Shown: piece by piece, positions 50,054 to 61,950 of the stretch
Position numbering within the stretch: position 1 is the stretch's first letter
Layout: every line of letters begins with the position of its first letter
Assembly: GCA_030386875.1 (NCBI GenBank)
Contig: CM059563.1
Span: forward strand, 50,657,602-50,721,601
Direction of reading: 5' to 3'
Length of the DNA: 64,000 nucleotides
Origin: Morinoia aosen
Lineage: Eukaryota > Arthropoda > Malacostraca > Amphipoda > Talitridae
Program-made: the position numbers and the translations under genes
The notes under the pieces: model-generated
Told to the model about the DNA's origin: nothing
Databases searched by the model: none
Seen by the model: only the letters and a program-made list of their open reading frames with translations

Positions 50054-50917
50054 GTGTCGCTACTTCAACGGCGGCTTCTGTGTCGCTACTTCTCTACTTC
50101 AACGGCGGCTTCTGTGTCGCTACTTCTCTACTTCAACAGCGGCTTCTTTGTCGCCACTCTGCTACTTCAACGGCGGCTTCTGTGTCGCCACTCTGCTTCT
50201 TCAACGGCGGCTTCTGTGTCGCCACTCTGCTTCTTCAACGGCGGCTTCTGTGTCGCCACTCTGCTTCTTCAACGGCGGCTTCTGTGTCGCCACTCTGCTT
50301 CTTCAACGGCGGCTTCTGTGTCGCTACTTCTCTACTTCAACGGCGGCTTCTGTGTCGCAACTTCAACGGCGGCTTCTGTGTCGCTACTTCGCTTCTTCAA
50401 CGGCGGCTTCTGTGTCGCTACTTCGCTTCTTCAACGGCGGCTTCTGTGTCGTTACTTCGCTTCTTCAACGGCGCCTTCTGAGTCGCCACTCTGCTACTTC
50501 AACGGCGGCTTCTGTGTCGCTACTTCACTACTTCAACGGCGGCTTCTGTGTCGCTACTTTCTGCTTCAACGGCGGCTTCTGTGTCGCTACTTTTCTGCTT
50601 CAACGGCGGCTTCTGTGTCGCCACTGTGCTACTTCAACGGCGGCTTCTGTGTCGCCACTTCGCTACTTCAACGGCGGCTTCTGTGTCGCTACTTCGCTAC
50701 TTCAACGGCGGCTTTTGTGTCGCCGCTCTGCTACTTCAACGGCGGCTTCTGTGTCGCTACTTCACTACTTCAACGGCGGCTTCTGTGTCGCTACTTCTCT
50801 ACTTCAACGGCGGCTTCTGTGTCGCCACTGTGCTATTTATACGGCTGTTTTTGTGTCGCTTCTTCACTACTTCAACGGCGGCTTCTGTATCGCTACTTCA
50901 ACGGCGGCTTCTGTGTC
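50054..50917 (+). repeat. Transition zone N2 before HOR H
   Basis: The zone opens with four consecutive CCACTCTGCTTCTTC monomers at about 50,187-50,320. It then carries the same succession as N1 after D1: GGCGCCTTCTGAG near 50,470, ACTTTCTGCTTC and ACTTTTCTGCTTC near 50,555-50,600, GCCGCTCTGC near 50,722, and TATTTATACGG at 50,834. HOR H begins at about 50,918. The same succession recurs near 61,266-61,950. Confidence 0.72.
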
Positions 50918-51640
50918 GCTACTTCAACGGCGGCTTCTGTGTCGCTACTTTGCTACTTCAACGGCGGCTTCTGCGTCGCTACTTTGCTACTTCAACGGCG
51001 GCTTCTGCGTCGCTACTTCACTACTTCAACGGCGGCTTCTGTGTCGCTACTTCTCTACCTCAACGGCGGCTTCTGTGTCGCTTCTTCACTACTTCAACGG
51101 TGGCTTCTGTGTCGCTACTTCACTACTTCAACGGCGGCTTCTGTGTCGCTACTTCTCTACTTCAACGGCGGCTTCTGTGTCGCTACTTCTCTACTTCAAC
51201 GGCGGCTTCTGTGTCGCTACTTCTCTACTTCAACAGCGGCTTCTTTGTCGCCACTCTGCTACTTCAACGGCGGCTTCTGTGTCGCCACTCTGCTTCTTCA
51301 ACGGCGGCTTCTGTGTCGCCACTCTGCTTCTTCAACGGCGGCTTCTGTGTCGCCACTCTGCTACATCAACGGCGGCTTCTGTGTCGCCACTCTGCTACTT
51401 TAACGGCGGCTTCTGTGTCGCTACTTCAACGGCGGCTTCTGTGTCGCTACTTCAACGGCGGCTTCTGTGTCGCTACTTCTCTACTTCAACGGCGGCTTCT
51501 GTGTCGCCACTGAGCCACTTCCGCGGCTGCTTCTGGGTCGCTTCTTCACTACTTCAACAGCGGCTTCTGTGTCGCTTCTTCACTACTTCGAGGCGGCTTC
51601 TGTGTCGCTACTTCTCTACTTCAACGGCGGCTTCTGTGTC

Positions 51641-51864
51641 GCCACTGCTACTTCAACGGCGGCTTTTGTGTCGCCTTTGCTACTTCAACGGCGGCTTCTG
51701 TGTCGCCACTGCTACTTCAACGGCGGCTTCTGTGTCGCCACTGCTACTTCAACGGCGGCTTCTGTGTCGCCACTGCTACTTCAACGGCGGCTTCTGTGTC
51801 GCCACTGCTACTTCAACGGCGGCTTCTGTGTCGCCACTGCTACTTCAACGGCGGCTTCTGTGTC
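51641..51864 (+). repeat. Run of seven 32-bp units
   Basis: The junction reads CCACTGCTAC instead of CCACTCTGCTAC, a loss of CT, giving a 32-bp unit. Unit starts are 51,641, 51,673 (GCCTTTGCT form), 51,705, 51,737, 51,769, 51,801 and 51,833, exactly 32 bp apart. Nearly identical neighbours show that a deleted monomer was itself amplified in tandem. Confidence 0.93.
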
Positions 51865-52231
51865 GCTACTTCAACGGCTTCTTCTGTGTCCCTACTTCTC
51901 TACTTCAACGGCGGCTTCTGAGTCGCCATTCTGCTAATTCAACGGCGGCTTCTGTGTCGCTAATTCAACGGCGGCTTCTGTGTCGCTACTTCGCTACTTC
52001 AACGGCGGCATCTGTGTCGCTACTTCGCTTCTTCAACAGCGGCTTCTGTGTCGCTACTTCGCTTTTTCAACGGCGGCTTCTGTGTCGCTACTTCGCTTTT
52101 TCAACGGCGGCTTCTGTGTCGCTACTTCGCTTTTTCAACGGCGGCTTCTGTGTCGCTACTTCGCTTCTTCAACGGCGGCTTCTGTGTCGCTACTTCGCTT
52201 CTTCAACGGCGGCTTCTGTGTCGCCACTCTG

Positions 52232-52335
52232 CTAATTCAACGGCGGCTTCTGTGTCGCTAATTCAACGGCGGCTTCTGTGTCGCTAATTCAACGGCGGCT
52301 TCTGTGTCGCTAATTCAACGGCGGCTTCTGTGTCG
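52232..52335 (+). repeat. Run of four 26-bp units (one box lost)
   Basis: CTAATTCAACGG starts lie at 52,232, 52,258, 52,284 and 52,310. The unit equals a 34-bp monomer with one of its two 8-bp boxes removed. The same run occurs at 54,940-55,043, 57,648-57,751 and 62,741-62,844, and with three units at 59,846-59,923. Isolated 26-bp units with CTACTTC are common elsewhere, for example near 1,300, 3,480 and 9,550. Confidence 0.92.
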
Positions 52336-53657
52336 CTACTTCGCTTCTTCAACAGCGGCTTCTGTGTCGCTACTTCGCTTTTTCAACGGCGGCTTCTGTG
52401 TCGCTACTTTGCTTTTTCAACGGCGGCTTCTGTGTCGCTACTTCGCTGCTTCTACGGCGGCTTCTGTGTCGCTACTTCGCTTCTTCAACGGCGGCTTCTC
52501 TGTCGCTACTTCGCTTCTTCAACGGCGGCTTCTGTGTTTCTACTCCTCTACTTCAACGGCGGCTTCTGTGTATCTACTCCTCTACTTCAAGGGCGGCTTC
52601 TGTGTCGCCACTGCTACTTCAACGGCGGCTTCTGTGTCGCTAATTCGCTTCTTCAACGGCGGCTTCTGTGTCGCTACTTCGCTTCTTCAACGGCGGCTTC
52701 TGTGTCGTTACTTCGCTTCTTCAACGGCGGCTTCTGTGTCGCTACTTCACTACTTCAACAGCAGCTTCTTTGTCGCCACTGTGCTACTTCAAAGGCGGCT
52801 TCTTTGTCGCCACTGTGCTACTTCAACTGCGGCTTCTGTGTCGCTACTTCTCTACTTCAACGGCGGCTTCTGTGTCGCTACTGCTCTACTTCAACGGCGG
52901 CTTCTGTGTCGCTACTTCTCTACTTCAACGGCGGCTTCTGTGTTGCTAATTCTTTACTACAACGGCTGCTTCTGTGTCGCTAATTCTCTACTACAACGGC
53001 TGCTTCTGTGTCGCTACTTCGCTTCTTCAACAGCGGCTTCTTTGTCGCCACTGTGCTACTTCAACGGCGGCTTCTGTGTCGCTACTTCTCTACTTCCACG
53101 GCGGCTTCTGTGTCGCTACTTCTCTTCGTCAACGGCGGCTTCTGTGTCGCTACTGTACTACTTCAACGGCGGCTTCTGTGTCGCTACTTCTCTACTTCAA
53201 CGGCGGCTTCTGTGTCGCTAATTATCTACTTCAACGGCTGCTTCTGTGTCGCTTCTTCAATACTTCAACAGCGGCTCTGTGGTGCTACTTCTCTACTTCA
53301 ACGACGTTTTCTGTGTCGCCACTCTGCTACTTCGACGGCGTTTTCTGTGTCGCCACTCTGCTACTTCAACGGCAGCTTCTGTGTCGCTTCTTCGCTAACT
53401 CAGCGGCGGCTTCTGTGTCGCTACTTCAACGGCGGCTTCTGTGTCGCCACTCGGCTACTTCAACGCCGTTTTCTGTCTCGCTTCTTCGCTACTTCAACGG
53501 CGGCTTCTGTGTCGGCACTTCGCTTTTTCAACGGCGGCTTCTCTGTCGCTACTTCGCTTCTTCAACGGCGGCTTCTGTGTCGCTACTTCGCTTCTTCAAC
53601 GGCGGCTTCTGTGTCGCTACTTCGCTTCTTCAACGGCGGCTTCTGTGTCGCCACTCT

Positions 53658-56365
53658 GCTACTTTAACGGCGGCTTCTGTGTCGCTACTTTGCTACTTCA
53701 ACGGCGGCTTCTGCGTCGCTACTTTGCTACTTCAACGGCGGCTTCTGCGTCGCTACTTCACTACTTCAACGGCGGCTTCTGTGTCGCTACTTCTCTACCT
53801 CAACGGCGGCTTCTGTGTCGCTTCTTCACTACTTCAACGGTGGCTTCTGTGTCGCTACTTCACTACTTCAACGGCGGCTTCTGTGTCGCTACTTCTCTAC
53901 TTCAACGGCGGCTTCTGTGTCGCTACTTCTCTACTTCAACGGCGGCTTCTGTGTCGCTACTTCTCTACTTCAACAGCGGCTTCTTTGTCGCCACTCTGCT
54001 ACTTCAACGGCGGCTTCTGTGTCGCCACTCTGCTTCTTCAATGGCGGCTTCTGTGTCGCCACTCTGCTTCTTCAACGGCGGCTTCTGTGTCGCCACTCTG
54101 CTACATCAACGGCGGCTTCTGTGTCGCCACTCTGCTACTTTAACGGCGGCTTCTGTGTCGCTACTTCAACGGCGGCTTCTGTGTCGCTACTTCAACGGCG
54201 GCTTCTGTGTCGCTACTTCTCTACTTCAACGGCGGCTTCTGTGTCGCCACTGAGCCACTTCCGCGGCTGCTTCTGGGTCGCTTCTTCACTACTTCAACAG
54301 CGGCTTCTGTGTCGCTTCTTCACTACTTCGAGGCGGCTTCTGTGTCGCTACTTCTCTACTTCAACGGCGGCTTCTGTGTCGCCACTGCTACTTCAACGGC
54401 GGCTTTTGTGTCGCCTTTGCTACTTCAACGGCGGCTTCTGTGTCGCCACTGCTACTTCAACGGCGGCTTCTGTGTCGCCACTGCTACTTCAACGGCGGCT
54501 TCTGTGTCGCCACTGCTACTTCAACGGCGGCTTCTGTGTCGCCACTGCTACTTCAACGGCGGCTTCTGTGTCGCTACTTCAACGGCTTCTTCTGTGTCCC
54601 TACTTCTCTACTTCAACGGCGGCTTCTGAGTCGCCATTCTGCTAATTCAACGGCGGCTTCTGTGTCGCTAATTCAACGGCGGCTTCTGTGTCGCTACTTC
54701 GCTACTTCAACGGCGGCATCTGTGTCGCTACTTCGCTTCTTCAACAGCGGCTTCTGTGTCGCTACTTCGCTTTTTCAACGGCGGCTTCTGTGTCGCTACT
54801 TCGCTTTTTCAACGGCGGCTTCTGTGTCGCTACTTCGCTTTTTCAACGGCGGCTTCTGTGTCGCTACTTCGCTTCTTCAACGGCGGCTTCTGTGTCGCTA
54901 CTTCGCTTCTTCAACGGCGGCTTCTGTGTCGCCACTCTGCTAATTCAACGGCGGCTTCTGTGTCGCTAATTCAACGGCGGCTTCTGTGTCGCTAATTCAA
55001 CGGCGGCTTCTGTGTCGCTAATTCAACGGCGGCTTCTGTGTCGCTACTTCGCTTCTTCAACAGCGGCTTCTGTGTCGCTACTTCGCTTTTTCAACGGCGG
55101 CTTCTGTGTCGCTACTTTGCTTTTTCAACGGCGGCTTCTGTGTCGCTACTTCGCTGCTTCTACGGCGGCTTCTGTGTCGCTACTTCGCTTCTTCAACGGC
55201 GGCTTCTCTGTCGCTACTTCGCTTCTTCAACGGCGGCTTCTGTGTTTCTACTCCTCTACTTCAACGGCGGCTTCTGTGTATCTACTCCTCTACTTCAAGG
55301 GCGGCTTCTGTGTCGCCACTGCTACTTCAACGGCGGCTTCTGTGTCGCTAATTCGCTTCTTCAACGGCGGCTTCTGTGTCGCTACTTCGCTTCTTCAACG
55401 GCGGCTTCTGTGTCGTTACTTCGCTTCTTCAACGGCGGCTTCTGTGTCGCTACTTCACTACTTCAACAGCAGCTTCTTTGTCGCCACTGTGCTACTTCAA
55501 AGGCGGCTTCTTTGTCGCCACTGTGCTACTTCAACTGCGGCTTCTGTGTCGCTACTTCTCTACTTCAACGGCGGCTTCTGTGTCGCTACTGCTCTACTTC
55601 AACGGCGGCTTCTGTGTCGCTACTTCTCTACTTCAACGGCGGCTTCTGTGTTGCTAATTCTTTACTACAACGGCTGCTTCTGTGTCGCTAATTCTCTACT
55701 ACAACGGCTGCTTCTGTGTCGCTACTTCGCTTCTTCAACAGCGGCTTCTTTGTCGCCACTGTGCTACTTCAACGGCGGCTTCTGTGTCGCTACTTCTCTA
55801 CTTCCACGGCGGCTTCTGTGTCGCTACTTCTCTTCGTCAACGGCGGCTTCTGTGTCGCTACTGTACTACTTCAACGGCGGCTTCTGTGTCGCTACTTCTC
55901 TACTTCAACGGCGGCTTCTGTGTCGCTAATTATCTACTTCAACGGCTGCTTCTGTGTCGCTTCTTCAATACTTCAACAGCGGCTCTGTGGTGCTACTTCT
56001 CTACTTCAACGACGTTTTCTGTGTCGCCACTCTGCTACTTCGACGGCGTTTTCTGTGTCGCCACTCTGCTACTTCAACGGCAGCTTCTGTGTCGCTTCTT
56101 CGCTAACTCAGCGGCGGCTTCTGTGTCGCTACTTCAACGGCGGCTTCTGTGTCGCCACTCGGCTACTTCAACGCCGTTTTCTGTCTCGCTTCTTCGCTAC
56201 TTCAACGGCGGCTTCTGTGTCGGCACTTCGCTTTTTCAACGGCGGCTTCTCTGTCGCTACTTCGCTTCTTCAACGGCGGCTTCTGTGTCGCTACTTCGCT
56301 TCTTCAACGGCGGCTTCTGTGTCGCTACTTCGCTTCTTCAACGGCGGCTTCTGTGTCGCCACTCT
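53658..56365 (+). repeat. HOR H, copy H2 (2,708 bp)
   Basis: This is the reference copy. Landmarks recur exactly 2,708 bp further on in H3 throughout. It has the 32-bp run at 54,381-54,572 and four 26-bp units at 54,940-55,043. The length is close to, but not, a whole number of 34-bp units, because of the 32-bp and 26-bp units inside. TTCAATGGCGG near 54,038 is shared with H3 and absent from H1. Confidence 0.92.
54381..54572 (+). repeat. Run of six 32-bp units in H2
   Basis: This is the same 32-bp variant as in H1, one unit fewer, with the GCCTTTGCT form again second in the run. That position marks the run as inherited with the HOR rather than formed anew. Confidence 0.93.
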
Positions 56366-59073
56366 GCTACTTTAACGGCGGCTTCTGTGTCGCTACTTTG
56401 CTACTTCAACGGCGGCTTCTGCGTCGCTACTTTGCTACTTCAACGGCGGCTTCTGCGTCGCTACTTCACTACTTCAACGGCGGCTTCTGTGTCGCTACTT
56501 CTCTACCTCAACGGCGGCTTCTGTGTCGCTTCTTCACTACTTCAACGGTGGCTTCTGTGTCGCTACTTCACTACTTCAACGGCGGCTTCTGTGTCGCTAC
56601 TTCTCTACTTCAACGGCGGCTTCTGTGTCGCTACTTCTCTACTTCAACGGCGGCTTCTGTGTCGCTACTTCTCTACTTCAACAGCGGCTTCTTTGTCGCC
56701 ACTCTGCTACTTCCACGGCGGCTTCTGTGTCGCCACTCTGCTTCTTCAATGGCGGCTTCTGTGTCGCCACTCTGCTTCTTCAACGGCGGCTTCTGTGTCG
56801 CCACTCTGCTACATCAACGGCGGCTTCTGTGTCGCCACTCTGCTACTTTAACGGCGGCTTCTGTGTCGCTACTTCAACGGCGGCTTCTGTGTCGCTACTT
56901 CAACGGCGGCTTCTGTGTCGCTACTTCTCTACTTCAACGGCGGCTTCTGTGTCGCCACTGAGCCACTTCCGCGGCTGCTTCTGGGTCGCTTCTTCACTAC
57001 TTCAACAGCGGCTTCTGTGTCGCTTCTTCACTACTTCGAGGCGGCTTCTGTGTCGCTACTTCTCTACTTCAACGGCGGCTTCTGTGTCGCCACTGCTACT
57101 TCAACGGCGGCTTTTGTGTCGCCTTTGCTACTTCAACGGCGGCTTCTGTGTCGCCACTGCTACTTCAACGGCGGCTTCTGTGTCGCCACTGCTACTTCAA
57201 CGGCGGCTTCTGTGTCGCCACTGCTACTTCAACGGCGGCTTCTGTGTCGCCACTGCTACTTCAACGGCGGCTTCTGTGTCGCTACTTCAACGGCTTCTTC
57301 TGTGTCCCTACTTCTCTACTTCAACGGCGGCTTCTGAGTCGCCATTCTGCTAATTCAACGGCGGCTTCTGTGTCGCTAATTCAACGGCGGCTTCTGTGTC
57401 GCTACTTCGCTACTTCAACGGCGGCATCTGTGTCGCTACTTCGCTTCTTCAACAGCGGCTTCTGTGTCGCTACTTCGCTTTTTCAACGGCGGCTTCTGTG
57501 TCGCTACTTCGCTTTTTCAACGGCGGCTTCTGTGTCGCTACTTCGCTTTTTCAACGGCGGCTTCTGTGTCGCTACTTCGCTTCTTCAACGGCGGCTTCTG
57601 TGTCGCTACTTCGCTTCTTCAACGGCGGCTTCTGTGTCGCCACTCTGCTAATTCAACGGCGGCTTCTGTGTCGCTAATTCAACGGCGGCTTCTGTGTCGC
57701 TAATTCAACGGCGGCTTCTGTGTCGCTAATTCAACGGCGGCTTCTGTGTCGCTACTTCGCTTCTTCAACAGCGGCTTCTGTGTCGCTACTTCGCTTTTTC
57801 AACGGCGGCTTCTGTGTCGCTACTTTGCTTTTTCAACGGCGGCTTCTGTGTCGCTACTTCGCTGCTTCTACGGCGGCTTCTGTGTCGCTACTTCGCTTCT
57901 TCAACGGCGGCTTCTCTGTCGCTACTTCGCTTCTTCAACGGCGGCTTCTGTGTTTCTACTCCTCTACTTCAACGGCGGCTTCTGTGTATCTACTCCTCTA
58001 CTTCAAGGGCGGCTTCTGTGTCGCCACTGCTACTTCAACGGCGGCTTCTGTGTCGCTAATTCGCTTCTTCAACGGCGGCTTCTGTGTCGCTACTTCGCTT
58101 CTTCAACGGCGGCTTCTGTGTCGTTACTTCGCTTCTTCAACGGCGGCTTCTGTGTCGCTACTTCACTACTTCAACAGCAGCTTCTTTGTCGCCACTGTGC
58201 TACTTCAAAGGCGGCTTCTTTGTCGCCACTGTGCTACTTCAACTGCGGCTTCTGTGTCGCTACTTCTCTACTTCAACGGCGGCTTCTGTGTCGCTACTGC
58301 TCTACTTCAACGGCGGCTTCTGTGTCGCTACTTCTCTACTTCAACGGCGGCTTCTGTGTTGCTAATTCTTTACTACAACGGCTGCTTCTGTGTCGCTAAT
58401 TCTCTACTACAACGGCTGCTTCTGTGTCGCTACTTCGCTTCTTCAACAGCGGCTTCTTTGTCGCCACTGTGCTACTTCAACGGCGGCTTCTGTGTCGCTA
58501 CTTCTCTACTTCCACGGCGGCTTCTGTGTCGCTACTTCTCTTCGTCAACGGCGGCTTCTGTGTCGCTACTGTACTACTTCAACGGCGGCTTCTGTGTCGC
58601 TACTTCTCTACTTCAACGGCGGCTTCTGTGTCGCTAATTATCTACTTCAACGGCTGCTTCTGTGTCGCTTCTTCAATACTTCAACAGCGGCTCTGTGGTG
58701 CTACTTCTCTACTTCAACGACGTTTTCTGTGTCGCCACTCTGCTACTTCGACGGCGTTTTCTGTGTCGCCACTCTGCTACTTCAACGGCAGCTTCTGTGT
58801 CGCTTCTTCGCTAACTCAGCGGCGGCTTCTGTGTCGCTACTTCAACGGCGGCTTCTGTGTCGCCACTCGGCTACTTCAACGCCGTTTTCTGTCTCGCTTC
58901 TTCGCTACTTCAACGGCGGCTTCTGTGTCGGCACTTCGCTTTTTCAACGGCGGCTTCTCTGTCGCTACTTCGCTTCTTCAACGGCGGCTTCTGTGTCGCT
59001 ACTTCGCTTCTTCAACGGCGGCTTCTGTGTCGCTACTTCGCTTCTTCAACGGCGGCTTCTGTGTCGCCACTCT
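56366..59073 (+). repeat. HOR H, copy H3 (2,708 bp)
   Basis: H3 has the same length and order as H2, with the 32-bp run at 57,089-57,280 and 26-bp units at 57,648-57,751. A few base changes are private, such as CTACTTCCACGG near 56,707 and TTTCCACGG-type changes near 56,800. H2 and H3 look like the youngest adjacent pair in this family. Confidence 0.92.
57089..57280 (+). repeat. Run of six 32-bp units in H3
   Basis: Same count and order as in H2, at an offset of 2,708. Confidence 0.92.
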
Positions 59074-61265
59074 GCTACTTTAACGGCGGCTTCTGTGTCG
59101 CTACTTCAACGGCGGCTTCTGTGTCGCTACTTCAACGGCGGCTTCTGTGTCGCTACTTCTCTACTTCAACGGCGGCTTCTGTGTCGCCACTGTGCCACTT
59201 CAGCGGCTGCTTCTGGGTCGCTTCTTCACTACTTCAACAGCGGCTTCTGTGTCGCTTCTTCACTACTTCGAGGCGGCTTCTGTGTCGCTACTTCTCTACT
59301 TCAACGGCGGCTTCTGTGTCGCCACTGCTACTTCAACGGCGGCTTTTGTGTCGCCACTGCTATTTCAACGGCGGCTTCTGTGTCGCCACTGCTACTTCAA
59401 CGGCGGCTTCTGTGTCGCCACTGCTACTTCAACGGCGGCTTCTGTGACGCCACTGCTACTTCAACGGCGGCTTCTGTGTCGCCACTGCTACTTCAACGGC
59501 GGCTTCTGTGTCGCTACTTCAACGGCTTCTTCTGTGTCCCTACTTCTCTACTTCAACGGCGGCTTCTGAGTCGCCATTCTGCTAATTCAACGGCGGCTTC
59601 TGTGTCGCTAATTCAACGGCGGCTTCTGTGTCGCTACTTCGCTACTTCAACGGCGGCATCTGTGTCGCTACTTCGCTTCTTCAACAGCGGCTTCTGTGTC
59701 GCTACATCGCTTCTTCAACGGCGGCTTCTGTGTCGCTACTTCGCTTTTTCAACGGCGGCTTCTGTGTCGCTACTTCGCTTCTTCAACGGCGGCTTCTGTG
59801 TCGCTACTTCGCTTCTTCAACGGCGGCTTCTGTGTCGCCACTCTGCTAATTCAACGGCGGCTTCTGTGTCGCTAATTCAACGGCGGCTTCTGTGTCGCTA
59901 ATTCAACGGCGGCTTCTGTGTCGCTACTTCGCTTCTTCAACAGCGGCTTCTGTGTCGCTACTTCGCTTTTTCAACGGCGGCTTCTGTGTCGCTACTTCGC
60001 TTTTTCAACGGCGGCTTCTGTGTCGCTACTTCGCTGCTTCTACGGCGGCTTCTGTGTCGCTACTTCGCTTCTTCAACGGCGGCTTCTCTGTCGCTACTTC
60101 GCTTCTTCAACGGCGGCTTCTGTGTTTCTACTCCTCTACTTCAACGGCCGCTTCTGTGTATCTACTCCTCTACTTCAAGGGCGGCTTCTGTGTCGCCACT
60201 GCTACTTCAACGGCGGCTTCTGTGTCGCTAATTCGCTTCTTCAACGGCGGCTTCTGTGTCGCTACTTCGCTTCTTCAACGGCGGCTTCTGTGTCGTTACT
60301 TCGCTTCTTCAACGGCGGCTTCTGTGTCGCTACTTCACTACTTCAACAGCAGCTTCTTTGTCGCCACTGTGCTACTTCAAAGGCGGCTTTTTTGTCGCCA
60401 CTGTGCTACTTCAACGGCGGCTTCTGTGTCGCTATTTCTCTACTTCAACGGCGGCTTCTGTGTCGCTACTTCTCAACTTCAACGGCGGCTTCTGTGTCGC
60501 TACTGCTCTACTTCAACGGCGGCTTCTGTGTCGCTACTTCTCTACTTCAACGGCGGCTTCTGTGTTGCTAATTCTTTACTACAACGGCGGCTTCTGTGTC
60601 GCTACTTCACTACTTCAACAGCGGCTTCTTTGTCGCCACTGTGCTACTTCAACGGCGGCTTCTGTGTCGCTACTTCTCTACTTCCACGGCGGCTTCTGTG
60701 TCGCTACTTCTCTTCGTCAACGGCGGCTTCTGTGTCGCTACTGCTCTACTTCAACGGAGGCTTCTGTGTCGCTACTGTACTACTTCAACGGCGGCTTCTG
60801 TGTCGCTACTTCTCTACTTCAACGGCGGCTTCTGTGTCGCTAATTATCTACTTCAACGGCTGCTTCTGTGTCGCTTCTTCAATACTTCAACAGCGGCTCT
60901 GTGGTGCTACTTCTCTACTTCAACGGCGTTTTCTGTGTCGCCACTCTGCTACTTCGACGGCGTTTTCTGTGTCGCCACTCTGCTACTTCAACGGCAGCTT
61001 CTGTGTCGCTTCTTCGCTAACTCAGCGGCGGCTTCTGTGTCGCTACTTCAACGGCGGCTTCTGTGTCGCCACTCGGCTACTTCAACGCCGTTTTCTGTGT
61101 CGCTTTTTCGCTACTTCAACGGCGGCTTCTGTGTCGGCACTTCGCTTTTTCAACGGCGGCTTCTGTGTCGCTACTTCGCTTCTTCAACGGCGGCTTCTGT
61201 GTCGCTACTTCGCTTCTTCAACGGCGGCTTCTGTGTCGCTACTTCGCTTCTTCAACGGCGGCTTC
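59074..61265 (+). repeat. HOR H, copy H4 (deleted derivative)
   Basis: Relative to H3 the offset falls from 2,708 to 2,232 at the start of this copy, a loss of 476 bp or exactly 14 monomers. The ends of the loss are two copies of ACTTTAACGGCGGC that lie 476 bp apart in H3 (56,369 and 56,845). A further 60 bp is lost by about 59,892, partly one 26-bp unit (three instead of four). There are private changes such as CTGCTATTTCAAC near 59,355 and GTGACGCC near 59,445. Similarity ends near 61,265, where GTCGTTAC and GGCGCCTTCTGAG appear. Confidence 0.85.
59321..59512 (+). repeat. Run of six 32-bp units in H4
   Basis: Unit starts are 59,321, 59,353, 59,385, 59,417, 59,449 and 59,481. The second unit is CCACTGCTATTTC here, not the GCCTTTGCT form of H1-H3, and the fifth has GTGACGCC before it. 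A single further 32-bp unit lies at 62,308-62,339 in H5. Confidence 0.9.
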
Positions 61266-61950
61266 TGTGTCGTTACTTCGCTTCTTCAACGGCGCCTTCT
61301 GAGTCGCCACTCTGCTACTTCAACGGCGGCTTCTGTGTCGCTACTTCACTACTTCAACGGCGGCTTCTGTGTCGCTACTTCGCTATTTCAACGGCGGCTT
61401 TTGTGTCGCCGCTCTGCTACTTCAACGGCGGCTTCTGTGTCGCTACTTCGCTTCTTCAACGGCGGCTTCTGTGTCGCTACTTCGCTTCTTCAACGGCGGC
61501 TTCTGTGTCGTTACTTCGCTTCTTCAACGGCGCCTTCTGAGTCGCCACTCTGCTACTTCAACGGCCGCTTCTGTGTCGCTACTTCACTACTTCAACGGCG
61601 GCTTCTGTGTCGCTACTTCGCTACTTCAACGGCGGCTTTTGTGTCGCCGCTCTGCTACTTCAACGGCGGCTTCTGTGTCGCTACTTCACTACTTCAACGG
61701 CGGCTTCTGTGTCGCTACTTCTCTACTTCAACGGCGGCTTCTGTGTCGCCACTGTGCTATTTATACGGCTGTTTTTGTGTCGCTTCTTCACTACTTCAAC
61801 GGCGGCTTCTGTATCGCTACTTCAACGGCGGCTTCTCTGTCGCTACTTCAACGGCGGCTTCTGTGTCGCTACTTCACTACTTCAACGGCGGCTTCTGTGT
61901 TGCTACTTCTCTACTTCAAGGCCGGCTTGTGTCGCCACTCAGCTACTTCA
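61266..61950 (+). repeat. Transition zone N3 inside the HOR H domain
   Basis: Sequence of the N1/N2 type separates H4 from H5: GGCGCCTTCTGAG near 61,290 and 61,528, GCCGCTCTGC near 61,408 and 61,647, TATTTATACGG at 61,758, and a CTTCAAGGCCGG monomer near 61,916 of the HOR A type, shortened to GGCTTGTGTCG. An internal duplication of about 238 bp is visible: GGCGCC at 61,290/61,528 and GCCGCTCTGC at 61,408/61,647, that is seven monomers. Confidence 0.72.

Larger units (their letters stand above)
50918..53657 (+). repeat. HOR H, copy H1 (2,740 bp)
   Basis: Against H2 the offset is 2,740 up to the 32-bp run and 2,708 after it. The 32-bp step is one extra 32-bp unit in H1: seven at 51,641-51,864, six in H2. 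Order of content: TTCTGCGTCG monomers, a GGTGGC monomer, AACAGCGGCTTCTTTG, a CTACATCAACGG junction, CCACTTCCGCGG, the 32-bp run, TAATTC 26-bp units at 52,232-52,335, TTCTACGG, CTTCAAGGGCGG, CTACTACAACGGC, CTTCGTCAACGG and TTTTCTGTG monomers. Confidence 0.9.

Noticed and set aside
51641..51864. 32-bp run as a separate minisatellite inserted into the array
   Set aside because: Each unit is the 34-bp CCACTCTGC monomer minus CT, so it is a derivative and not foreign sequence.
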